Shown: positions 52,948 through 60,239 of the stretch, in pieces
Layout of the letters: every line of letters starts with the position of its first letter
Position numbering within the stretch: the first letter of the stretch is position 1
Source: Orlajensenia sp037404875
GTDB taxonomy: Bacteria; Actinomycetota; Actinomycetes; Actinomycetales; Microbacteriaceae
Assembly: GCF_037404875.1 (NCBI RefSeq)
Contig: NZ_JBBELO010000015.1
Coordinates: 1-64,000 of the forward strand
Length of the DNA stretch: 64,000 bases
Reading direction: 5' to 3'
The notes under the pieces: generated by a model
Database searches by the model: none
What the model was told of the DNA's origin: nothing
The model's input: the letters and a program-made list of their open reading frames with translations, nothing else
Made by a program: the position numbers and the translations under genes

Positions 52948-53853
52948 ATGACCCACGGGAATGAACCCCGTCCCAGCAAGAACCAACGGCGCGAAGCGGC
53001 CCGTGAGAAGGCCCGCCAGCTGCGTGAGGAACAGAAGAAGAAGGAGCGGCGCAACAGGGTGCTGTTGCAGTCCGGCATCGCCGTCGTGGTGCTGGCGATC
53101 GTGGCCATCGTCGTGCTCGTCATCGTGCAGTCGGTGAAGCCGGCCGGGCCGGGGCCGAAGAACATGGCCAGCGACGGCATCCTCATCGGCGAGGGCCTGA
53201 AGGCCGTGCAGACGCCGGCGATCGCGGCGGGAAGCACCCCCACGCCCTCTGTACCGGATGAGACGGGCAACGTCGCCAACATCCGTATGTACGTCGACTA
53301 CCTGTGCCCCTACTGCAACCAGTTCGAGAGCACGAACTCGGCTCAGATGGAGCAGTGGCTGAACGACGGAGCCGCGACGGTCGAGATCCACCCGATCAAC
53401 CTGCTCGAGGGCCGTTCGCTCGGCACGAAGTACTCGTTACGCGCAGCGAACGCGGCGGCGTGTGTGGCGAACTACTCGCCCAACGACTTCTGGGCCTTCA
53501 ACACGGCGATGTACGCCAACCAGCCGCAGGAGAACACGGCCGGCCCGTCCGACCAAGAGATGATCAAGGTCATCAAGGATGCCGGAGTCGGCTCGATGAG
53601 CAAGATCGAGTCGTGTGTGAAGGGCAAGGACTTCAACGCCTGGGTGAATGCCGCGACCGACCGGGCGGTGAACGAACCGCTGCCGAACTCCGATGTGAAG
53701 GAGTTCAAGGGAACCCCGACCGTCATCGTCAACGGCAAGTCGTACTCCGGCTCGCTGACCGACCCCAAGGAGTTCAGCTCGTTCGTGCTGCAGGCCGCGG
53801 GCGAGACGTACTCGACGTCGACCCCCACCCCCACGCCGACACCGGCGGGCTGA
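52948..53853 (+). CDS. Membrane-anchored DsbA-family thioredoxin-fold protein
   Basis: A 301-residue protein. A very basic cytoplasmic N terminus (KNQRREAAREKARQLREEQKKK) leads into one membrane helix (about residues 43-62). The extracytoplasmic DsbA-like thioredoxin domain has the active-site CPYC in RMYVDYLCPYCNQFE and the cis-Pro region FKGTPTVIVNGK. A second Cys pair (AAACVANY, ESCVKGKD) follows. It ends in a Thr-Pro repeat tail. Probably a disulfide oxidoreductase for secreted proteins. ATG at 52948 with GAGGA; an in-frame TTG at 52891 lies inside the hairpin. Confidence 0.92.
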   Translation: MTHGNEPRPSKNQRREAAREKARQLREEQKKKERRNRVLLQSGIAVVVLAIVAIVVLVIVQSVKPAGPGPKNMASDGILIGEGLKAVQTPAIAAGSTPTPSVPDETGNVANIRMYVDYLCPYCNQFESTNSAQMEQWLNDGAATVEIHPINLLEGRSLGTKYSLRAANAAACVANYSPNDFWAFNTAMYANQPQENTAGPSDQEMIKVIKDAGVGSMSKIESCVKGKDFNAWVNAATDRAVNEPLPNSDVKEFKGTPTVIVNGKSYSGSLTDPKEFSSFVLQAAGETYSTSTPTPTPTPAG

Positions 53854-53892
53854 TCACTCGGGCTAGGATTGCAGACCGAGGCTTCGGCCTTC

Positions 53893-53965
53893 GCCGGCTT
53901 GGCGCAATTGGTAGCGCAACGCTCTTGTAAAGCGTAGGTTGCGGGTTCGAGTCCCGCAGCCGGCC
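53893..53965 (+). tRNA. tRNA-Thr (UGU)
   Basis: A 73-base cloverleaf. The acceptor GCCGGCT pairs with AGCCGGC, the anticodon loop is CTTGTAA on ACGCT/AGCGT, and the T arm is GCGGGTTCGAGTCCCGC. It reads ACA and related threonine codons. No CCA encoded. Confidence 0.97.
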
Positions 53966-53995
53966 CTGCGGGCGACGCCCGTGCAGACCACGCAG

Positions 53996-54029
53996 AACGG
54001 CCCGGTTCCTTACGAGAAACCGGGCCGTT
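53996..54029 (+). terminator. Terminator downstream of tRNA-Thr
   Basis: AACGGCCCGGTT (53996-54007) pairs perfectly with AACCGGGCCGTT (54018-54029) across a 10-base loop and is followed by a short T-run. It lies 31 bases after the tRNA. Confidence 0.9.
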
Positions 54030-54094
54030 TGCGTCTGCAGGCACCCCGTCCCGGGCTGCGTCGACGTCGGCGCGCGCGACCGCCCAACAACCAT

Positions 54095-54516
54095 CCCGCA
54101 AAAACGGTGGGTGCCCCGGCGCCGATCCCGCAGAAATGGTGGGTCCGGGGGAGGTGAGACCCGCAATTACTGCGTTCTCGGCGCGAGCCGAGTCGACTCC
54201 GCAGAAGTGGTGGGTCCGCCGAGTCGAGCCCGCAGAAACGGTGGTTGGCTCGCGTCCATCCCGCAGAAACGGTGGGTGCTGGCAGCGTGACACCCGCAAT
54301 TACTGCGTTCTCGTCGAGGAGAGGTGGTGGCTCGCGCACATCCTGCTGTCGGGATGCGGGCGGGATGGGCTCCGTAGAAGCGCGAACGGCTAGTCGAGTC
54401 CGCAGGATTGGTGGGTGCCCCCCAACCGAGCCCGCAGAAATGGAGGGTGCGGGCGGCCTGACACCCGCAGTTACTGCGTGTTCGGTGGAACCGGACCCGC
54501 AACTACTGCGTGTTCG
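54095..54516. repeat. Array of short related repeats in two orientations (tRNA-Thr to msrB gap)
   Basis: This 579-base geneless stretch (53966-54544) holds two repeat forms. Form a, consensus CCCGCAGAAACGGTGGGT, occurs at 54095, 54127, 54198, 54229, 54260, 54399 and 54431 (18 bases each), with a decayed copy near 54371. Form b, core ACCCGCAATTACTGCG, begins at 54159, 54292, 54463 and 54495. The reverse complement of form a aligns with form b at about 13 of 18 positions, so they look like one family in opposite orientations, and neighbouring a/b copies could pair. No convincing open reading frame is seen. Confidence 0.85.
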
Positions 54517-54544
54517 GGGGATGGGGCCCGCAGCGAGCGCGCGC

Positions 54545-54946
54545 TCAGCTCTCCGGCGTGAAGTTCAGCGCGATCGAGTTCATGCAGTAGCGGTCGCCGG
54601 TGGGCGTTCCGAAGCCGTCGGGGAACACGTGCCCGAGGTGGGAGCCGCAGTTCGCGCAGCGCACCTCCGTGCGCACCATGCCGAGCGAGTCGTCCTCGAT
54701 GAGCTGCACGGCCTCGGGGCGTACCGACTCGTAGAAGCTCGGCCAGCCGCATCCGGAGTCGAACTTGGTGCCGCTCTTGAACAGCTCCGCTCCGCAGGCG
54801 CCGCAGGTGTAGATGCCCGCTCGCTCCTCGTCCAGCAGCTCGCCCGTCCAGGGACGCTCGGTCGCGGCCTCGCGCAGCACGGCGAACCTGTCGCTGCCGA
54901 GCTCCTGGCGCCACTGGTCGTCGCTCTTCGAAACCTCGTAGTCCAT
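54545..54946 (-). CDS. msrB: Peptide-methionine (R)-S-oxide reductase
   Basis: A 133-residue MsrB repairing methionine-R-sulfoxide. The structural zinc site is CGACG and CANCGSHLGHVF; the catalytic Cys is in GDRYCMNSIAL. GCGWPSF forms part of the substrate pocket. No signal peptide, so cytosolic. ATG at 54946 with GGAGATG spacing. Confidence 0.96.
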   Translation of the reverse strand: MDYEVSKSDDQWRQELGSDRFAVLREAATERPWTGELLDEERAGIYTCGACGAELFKSGTKFDSGCGWPSFYESVRPEAVQLIEDDSLGMVRTEVRCANCGSHLGHVFPDGFGTPTGDRYCMNSIALNFTPES

Positions 54947-55066
54947 GACATCTCCTCCGTATGAATCCTACGGGCCGCATCGGCGGCCCCTCTCGTACCG
55001 AACCGCCGAGCGGCCTTCGATGTTCCTCGCGGGCCGCTGCCTAGGATGAGGCGACGAGGGAGGGGC

Positions 55067-55306
55067 ATGGGACTGAGCGCGCGAGACGAGGCCATTCTGG
55101 AATTCGAACGCACCTGGTGGGCCCATGCCGGGGCGAAGGAGCAGGCGATCCGCACGGAGTTCGGCCTGTCGGCGGCCCGGTACTATCAGTTGCTGGGCGC
55201 GCTGATCGATTCTCCGATCGCGCTCGCCCACGATCCGATGCTCATCAAGCGACTGCAGCGGATGCGCGACGCACGTGCAGCGGCGCGCTCGCGGCGCTCG
55301 CTCTGA
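55067..55306 (+). CDS. DUF3263 protein
   Basis: A 79-residue basic, helical protein: LSARDEAILEFERTWW, then EQAIRTEFGLSAARYYQLLGALID, which resembles a helix-turn-helix, and an Arg-rich tail. It belongs to the small actinobacterial DUF3263 family, commonly followed by a LytR_C protein as here (21-base gap). ATG at 55067 with AGGGAGGGG. Function unknown; DNA binding is a guess from shape. Confidence 0.88.
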   Translation: MGLSARDEAILEFERTWWAHAGAKEQAIRTEFGLSAARYYQLLGALIDSPIALAHDPMLIKRLQRMRDARAAARSRRSL

Positions 55307-55327
55307 GCCCGACCAGACCGGACGAGT

Positions 55328-55879
55328 ATGGCCACCTCCACTCCCAAAGACCGCTTCGATGAGTTCCCCAACGATCTCGAACGTGTCGGAGCACACCGCG
55401 CGCCCCGGCGGCGCGGGCGCGGCTGGGTGGTCCTCGGGTGGGCGGCGCTGGCCACGGTCGTGCTCATCGTCATCGGCGCCGTCGGCATCCTCTGGCTCAA
55501 CAACGGGCTCGACATCGAGACCCCCCTCACCACGTCTTCGGCGACGCCGACGGCATCCGGGGCGCCTGCTGCAGCGCCGACGACGGATCCGAGCGTGAGC
55601 GTGACCGTGCTCAACGGCACCACGACCGAGGGGCTGGCCGGCACCGTCGCCGACATCCTGCGCGGACAGGGCTGGAACGTGGGCGCGACCTCGAACGCCG
55701 ACTCGAGCGACATCGCCAAGACCCGGGTCTACTACGCCGACGCGGGGCTCGAGGGCGCCGCCCGCGGTGCAGCGGCCGCCCTGCCCGGCGCAGACGTCGC
55801 GCTCTCACAGGACTTCGCCCAGACGGGCGCGCAGCTCGTCGTCGTCATCGGAACCGACTACTCGCCCCCGGCGGCCTGA
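55328..55879 (+). CDS. LytR C-terminal domain membrane protein
   Basis: A 183-residue protein with a basic cytoplasmic N terminus, one membrane helix (about residues 33-56), a Ser/Thr/Pro/Ala linker and a C-terminal LytR_C domain (VSVTVLNGTTTEGLAGTVADILRGQGW to QLVVVIGTDY). LytR_C proteins accompany cell-wall polymer attachment in actinobacteria. It is paired with DUF3263 by position. Confidence 0.88.
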   Translation: MATSTPKDRFDEFPNDLERVGAHRAPRRRGRGWVVLGWAALATVVLIVIGAVGILWLNNGLDIETPLTTSSATPTASGAPAAAPTTDPSVSVTVLNGTTTEGLAGTVADILRGQGWNVGATSNADSSDIAKTRVYYADAGLEGAARGAAAALPGADVALSQDFAQTGAQLVVVIGTDYSPPAA

Positions 55880-55977
55880 TCCGCCTCAGAACGACGGAAA
55901 TCGCACCGGAAACGCACGGACGCGTCCGTTTGTGTCGAATCGTTGCCATTCCGCGATAAAAACCCGCCTTCGGGCTC

Positions 55978-56005
55978 TTGTCGTTCGACACAGCTTCAGT
56001 AGTAT
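55978..56005 (+). promoter_or_regulatory. Promoter of the cold-shock gene
   Basis: TTGTCG (55978-55983) and TAGTAT (56000-56005) are separated by 16 bases. The predicted start at about 56012 gives a leader near 137 nt, the long 5' UTR usual for cold-shock mRNAs. A small GC hairpin just upstream (about 55965-55974) may terminate the preceding gene. Confidence 0.5.
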
Positions 56006-56148
56006 CTGGGATTGGTCGATCATTTGGCCGTGTGATAACGCTCCTGTCGGGGCTGCAGCACCCGGCACGATGGGCGCAGTTCACTGCGACAGGCCCGGTA
56101 CAGGCATTTGGGCAGGTGCTGCGAGTTTCACAGCAATGGGAGCAACGT

Positions 56149-56352
56149 ATGGCGAACGGAACCGTCAAGTGGTTCAACGCTGAAAAGGGCTACGGGTTCA
56201 TCACGGTCGACGGTGGGGGACAGGACGTCTTCGTCCACTACTCCGCCATCGACATGGCAGGGTACAAGGTTCTCGAAGAAGGCCAGCAGGTGGTCTTCGA
56301 GGTCGGTACCGGGAACAAGGGTCCGCAGGCCGAGTCGGTACGACTCGCCTGA
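56149..56352 (+). CDS. Cold-shock protein
   Basis: A 67-residue single cold-shock domain. It has the N-terminal GTVKWFNAEKGYGFI with RNP1 and VFVHYSAI with RNP2, and the usual C-terminal KGPQAESVRLA. Binds single-stranded RNA/DNA as an RNA chaperone. ATG at 56149 with GGGAG. Extra upstream in-frame sequence is leader, not protein. Confidence 0.96.
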   Translation: MANGTVKWFNAEKGYGFITVDGGGQDVFVHYSAIDMAGYKVLEEGQQVVFEVGTGNKGPQAESVRLA

Positions 56353-56418
56353 TCAGTGACTATCGCTGACGCCGTCCGCACACCGCGGGCGGCGTTGGTG
56401 TTTGTGGCGGGAGGTCGC

Positions 56419-57447
56419 ATGCCACGGTTCGCCGCAGCGGGGATGCTCGTAGCGCTCGGGGTGCTCCTCGCCGGGTGCACGGGCGGGGCTCCCTCGGTCA
56501 CCGCGACACCTCCTCCGAGCGGGTCCGCGTACGTCTCCGACTATTCGCCACCGGCGGCGACCCAGCTGGCACCCCTGCGCGGCACCACGGTTCCCGCCGG
56601 AAGCCTCGCGCATCCCTCGCTCGCCGCCAAGATCGACAACCATGTCGGAGCCCGTCCGCAGGTGGGCCTCGAGCGCACCGACATCGTCTTCGAGGAGCTC
56701 GTCGAAGGCGGACTCACCCGCTACGTCGCACTCTGGCACTCCGACATCCCCGACCTCATCGGCCCGGTGCGCTCCATCCGGCCCATGGACCCCGACATCA
56801 TCACGCCCTTCGGCGGCATCGTGGCGTACTCCGGCGGCCAGGAGCAGTTCGTGGCCATGATGCAGGCCACCCCGGTGCTGAACGTGGTGTTCGATTACGA
56901 CGACACCGGCCTGTTCTACCGCGACGACGTGCACGATTCGCCGCACGACGTCATCCTGCACGCCAAGGATGCCGTCGACCGGCACTCCGACCTCGCCCCG
57001 CCTGCCCAGCAGTTCGCGTACTCGACGGATGCCGCCACGTCGACCGCGGCGCAGGACGGCGCGGCGACCGCGTCGATCAACGCCGTCTTCTCCGACGAGC
57101 GCTTTCCGAGCTTCTCCTGGGACGACGAGCACGACTACTGGCTCCGGTCGCAGGAGGGCGCGCCCGACGTCGACTCGAACGGCGATCAGCTGCACGCCGT
57201 CAACGTCGTCACCCTGCGCGTGGGCATCGACTGGCGCTACGGCGAAGTGCCGAAGACGGTCATGGTCGGCGGGGGAGAGGCGTGGTTCTCCACGGGCGGC
57301 AAGACCCTGCACGGCACCTGGTCGAAGGCCGACCAGGCCGCCGGCATCCGCCTTGCTGACGAGAACGGCACGACCGTACGGCTGGCGCCGGGCAACACCT
57401 GGATCGAACTCGTGCCGACCGACGGCGGAAGCGTGGCCTTCGGCTGA
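56419..57447 (+). CDS. DUF3048 lipoprotein
   Basis: A 342-residue exported lipoprotein (lipobox LLAGC, Cys20) with the two DUF3048 (YerB-like) domains. The start SLAAKIDNHVGARPQVGLERTDIVFEELVEGGLTRY and IGPVRSIRPMDPDI are the N-terminal part; EVPKTVMVGGGEAWFSTGGKTLHGTWSK belongs to the C-terminal part. Function unknown; probably cell-wall associated. ATG at 56419 with GGGAGG. Confidence 0.9.
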   Translation: MPRFAAAGMLVALGVLLAGCTGGAPSVTATPPPSGSAYVSDYSPPAATQLAPLRGTTVPAGSLAHPSLAAKIDNHVGARPQVGLERTDIVFEELVEGGLTRYVALWHSDIPDLIGPVRSIRPMDPDIITPFGGIVAYSGGQEQFVAMMQATPVLNVVFDYDDTGLFYRDDVHDSPHDVILHAKDAVDRHSDLAPPAQQFAYSTDAATSTAAQDGAATASINAVFSDERFPSFSWDDEHDYWLRSQEGAPDVDSNGDQLHAVNVVTLRVGIDWRYGEVPKTVMVGGGEAWFSTGGKTLHGTWSKADQAAGIRLADENGTTVRLAPGNTWIELVPTDGGSVAFG

Positions 57448-57464
57448 GAGCCTCCCTGCACCGG

Positions 57465-57525
57465 CTTGCACTCGCATGCTCCGAGTGCCAGAATCGGATT
57501 AGCACTCGTCTGAATCGAGTGCTAA
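57465..57525 (+). promoter_or_regulatory. Two tandem CIRCE operators upstream of groEL
   Basis: The distal element is perfect: TTAGCACTC (57499-57507), 9-base spacer, GAGTGCTAA (57517-57525). A second, 14/18-matching copy, CTTGCACTC (57465-57473), 9-base spacer, GAGTGCCAG (57483-57491), lies one step upstream, centres 34 bp apart. A promoter TTGCAC (57466-57471), 17 bases, CAGAAT (57489-57494) would be covered by both. CIRCE is bound by HrcA, so heat-inducible repression is expected. Confidence 0.92.
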
Positions 57526-57568
57526 CAAACGCATCTTTGAAACGTCCGGGAAGGGACGAGAATCACAC

Positions 57569-59188
57569 ATGGCAAAGATCATTGCTTTCAACGAGGAGGC
57601 CCGTCGTGGCCTTGAGCGCGGTCTGAACACGCTCGCCGACGCCGTCAAGGTGACCCTTGGCCCGCGCGGTCGCAACGTTGTGCTCGAGAAGAAGTGGGGC
57701 GCCCCCACCATCACGAACGATGGCGTCTCCATCGCCAAGGAGATCGAACTCGACGACCCGTACGAGAAGATCGGCGCAGAGCTGGTCAAGGAGGTCGCCA
57801 AGAAGACGGACGACGTCGCCGGTGACGGCACCACGACCTCGGTCGTGCTCGCCCAGGCGCTGGTTCGCGAGGGCCTGCGCAACGTCGCAGCCGGTGCAGA
57901 CCCGATCAGCCTGAAGAAGGGCATCGAGAAGGCCGTCGCCGCCGTCGAGGCCGAGCTCATCGCCAACGCGAAGGAGATCGAGACCAAGGAGGAGATCGCC
58001 GCCACCGCTTCGATCTCCGCCGCCGACGAGCAGATCGGCGCCATCATCGCCGAGGCCATCGACAAGGTGGGCAAGGAGGGCGTCGTCACCGTCGAGGAGT
58101 CGAACACCTTCGGCACCGAGCTCGAGCTCACCGAGGGCATGCGCTTCGACAAGGGCTACCTGTCGGCGTACTTCGTGACCGACCAGGAGCGCCAGGAGGC
58201 GGTCTTCGAAGACCCCTACATCCTCATCGTGAACTCCAAGGTCTCGAACATCAAGGACCTGCTCCCCATCGTCGACAAGGTCATCCAGACCGGCAAGCAG
58301 CTGCTCATCATCGCCGAGGACGTCGAGGGCGAGGCCCTGGCCACCCTCATCGTCAACAAGGTGCGTGGCATCTTCAAGTCGGTCGCCGTCAAGGCCCCCG
58401 GCTTCGGCGACCGCCGCAAGGCGCAGCTGCAGGACATCGCCATCCTCACCGGTGGCCAGGTCATCAGCGAGGAGCTCGGCCTCAAGCTCGAGAACGTCAC
58501 CATCGACCTGCTCGGACAGGCTCGCAAGGTCGTCATCACCAAGGATGAGACCACGATCGTCGAAGGCGCCGGCGAGCCCGACGCCATCGCCGGCCGCGTC
58601 GCGCAGATCCGTGCGGAGATCGAGAACACCGACTCCGACTACGACCGCGAGAAGCTGCAGGAGCGTCTCGCGAAGCTGGCCGGCGGCGTTGCCGTCATCA
58701 AGGCCGGCGCCGCGACCGAGGTCGAGCTCAAGGAGCGCAAGCACCGCATCGAGGACGCCGTTCGCAACGCGAAGGCCGCCGTCGAGGAGGGCATCGTCGC
58801 CGGTGGTGGCGTCGCCCTGATCCAGGCCGGCAAGATCGCCTTCGACAAGCTGCAGCTCACGGGCGACGAGTCGACCGGTGCGAACATCGTCAAGGTCGCC
58901 ATCGAGGCTCCGCTCAAGCAGATCGCCCTCAACGCCGGCCTCGAGCCGGGCGTCGTGGCCGACCGCGTGAAGGGCCTGCCCGTCGGACACGGCCTCAACG
59001 CCGCGACCGGCGAGTACGTCGACATGCTCGCTGCCGGCATCAACGACCCGGTGAAGGTCACCCGCTCGGCTCTGCTCAACGCAGCGTCGATCGCCGGCCT
59101 GTTCCTCACCACCGAGGCCGTCGTCGCCGACAAGCCCGAGAAGAACGCCGCTCCGGTCGGCGACCCGACCGGCGGCATGGACTTCTAA
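57569..59188 (+). CDS. groEL: Chaperonin GroEL (60 kDa)
   Basis: A 539-residue group I chaperonin. It has AKIIAFNEEARRGLERGLNTLADAVKVTLGP, the nucleotide loop DGVSIAKEIELDD and VAGDGTTTSVVLAQA, and the flexible Gly-Gly-Met tail (DPTGGMDF) usual for the main housekeeping copy in actinobacteria; the His-rich GroEL1 tail is absent. No groES precedes it, so groES must lie elsewhere. Directly under the double CIRCE; an ATG with GGGAAGGGACG upstream. Confidence 0.98.
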   Translation: MAKIIAFNEEARRGLERGLNTLADAVKVTLGPRGRNVVLEKKWGAPTITNDGVSIAKEIELDDPYEKIGAELVKEVAKKTDDVAGDGTTTSVVLAQALVREGLRNVAAGADPISLKKGIEKAVAAVEAELIANAKEIETKEEIAATASISAADEQIGAIIAEAIDKVGKEGVVTVEESNTFGTELELTEGMRFDKGYLSAYFVTDQERQEAVFEDPYILIVNSKVSNIKDLLPIVDKVIQTGKQLLIIAEDVEGEALATLIVNKVRGIFKSVAVKAPGFGDRRKAQLQDIAILTGGQVISEELGLKLENVTIDLLGQARKVVITKDETTIVEGAGEPDAIAGRVAQIRAEIENTDSDYDREKLQERLAKLAGGVAVIKAGAATEVELKERKHRIEDAVRNAKAAVEEGIVAGGGVALIQAGKIAFDKLQLTGDESTGANIVKVAIEAPLKQIALNAGLEPGVVADRVKGLPVGHGLNAATGEYVDMLAAGINDPVKVTRSALLNAASIAGLFLTTEAVVADKPEKNAAPVGDPTGGMDF

Positions 59189-59193
59189 GTCCG

Positions 59194-59248
59194 CTTCGAC
59201 AGGCTCAGCGACCCGGTTGAGCTCAGCGACCGGTTGAGCTCAGCGACC
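59194..59248. repeat. Repeat cluster after groEL
   Basis: CTTCGACAGGCTCAG (59194-59208), the same core as the repeats at 10-24 and 98-112, is followed by two exact 17-base copies of GGTTGAGCTCAGCGACC (59215-59231 and 59232-59248) and a partial third. It starts six bases after the groEL stop, before the terminator. Confidence 0.85.
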
Positions 59249-59263
59249 GGCTGAACACGACAG

Positions 59264-59293
59264 AGGGCGTCTCCCGCAGGGGAGGCGCCCTTT
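59264..59293 (+). terminator. groEL terminator
   Basis: AGGGCGTCTCCC (59264-59275) and GGGAGGCGCCCT (59280-59291) form a stem with one T-G pair and a GCAG loop, followed by TT. Intrinsic terminator. Confidence 0.88.
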
Positions 59294-59346
59294 GCGTTGT
59301 CTCGGCGTCTGCCCTGACACGCGGGTGCTCGGCGTCGCCGCCGCGA

Positions 59347-59736
59347 TCAGAGCGCGACGAAGACCAGCAGCCCGATCAGCGCGAGTTGCCCGAGGGCTCG
59401 GGGGATGAGCGGAACCGCGATGCGGCCGAAGCGCTCGGGATGGGCCGCCGCGTAGGCATTGGCGGGGAAGACGGCGACGAGGAAGAGGCACAGCGCGATC
59501 GCCGCGGGCGTCCGGAGCACGGGCACCAGGAGTCCCACGGCGCCTGCGGCCTCGCAGAGTCCCGTCAGGCGCACGAGCGATCGGCCCGAGAGCAGCCCGG
59601 TGCCCTTCATCGCCGGTGGGATGATCGCGGCCATTCCCCGAGCCGTGCTCGGCACGAAGTGCAGCACGCTCATGGCGGCGAAGGCGATGGCGAGCACGAC
59701 GGCGACGATCGTGCGGGCGGTCTCGACGCCGGTCAT
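59347..59736 (-). CDS. DoxX-like small membrane protein
   Basis: A 129-residue protein with four predicted membrane helices (about residues 4-24, 48-70 region, 72-92 and 105-127). It has the DoxX-like GLCEAAGAVGLLVPVLRTPAAIALCLFLVAVFPANAYAA. DoxX proteins accompany quinone or redox functions, but the role here is unknown. ATG at 59736; longer in-frame upstream sequence is not membrane-like. Confidence 0.82.
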   Translation of the reverse strand: MTGVETARTIVAVVLAIAFAAMSVLHFVPSTARGMAAIIPPAMKGTGLLSGRSLVRLTGLCEAAGAVGLLVPVLRTPAAIALCLFLVAVFPANAYAAAHPERFGRIAVPLIPRALGQLALIGLLVFVAL

Positions 59737-59856
59737 GGAATCCTGTCTGTCCTGGCGCCCCAGGAAAGGCCGCTCCGACGACACTGCCATATTCTGGGCG
59801 CACCCCGATCCACGACCCCGCGCCATCGGTCGCCTCGCGACGATCGCGCCAACGCA

Positions 59857-60147
59857 TCAGCGGCCGAACAGACTCAGGTTGGCCTGCTCCGTCTCCGCAT
59901 ACTGCCGCCCGGCATTGCCGAGCGCAGCGGCGATGGACGTCAGGCTCTCCTCCACGCGCTGCTGGGTGCCGCGCCAATCGGTGACCACCGACTGGAAGGC
60001 GACGGCGGCAGCGCCGCCCCATGAGCCCTGCAGGTTGGTCAATTGCGCGAGGAGGCCGGCGACCTCCGAACGGATGCGCTCGATCGATCCGTTCACAGAG
60101 GTGGTGGCGTTCAGCACGGCGTCGCTGTCGACGTTGAAGGATGTCAT
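59857..60147 (-). CDS. WXG100-family protein
   Basis: A 96-residue helical hairpin protein with the central WXG turn (LQGSWGGAAA) between two amphipathic helices, and Tyr-Ala-Glu-Thr-Glu (YAETE) near the C terminus, compatible with the YxxxD/E export signal. This is the ESAT-6/WXG100 fold, normally secreted by type VII systems. No ESX core gene is in the window. ATG at 60147. Confidence 0.88.
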   Translation of the reverse strand: MTSFNVDSDAVLNATTSVNGSIERIRSEVAGLLAQLTNLQGSWGGAAAVAFQSVVTDWRGTQQRVEESLTSIAAALGNAGRQYAETEQANLSLFGR

Positions 60148-60239
60148 GCCTGCACGCTAGGCGCAGTCCGCGCCGCCGAACGCGGTGGGATGCGGTGGTG
60201 ACCAAACCAGCGGCATCCGACCGCGCTGTGAGGGAGTGC

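Noticed and set aside
54095..54516. CRISPR array
   Set aside because: The repeats are short, vary internally, occur in both orientations and have irregular spacing; no cas genes are near.
55961..55980. Minus-strand intrinsic terminator (CCCG-aagg-CGGG followed by T5)
   Set aside because: No minus-strand gene lies upstream to need it; the stem is only 4-5 bp and may simply end the LytR_C transcript.
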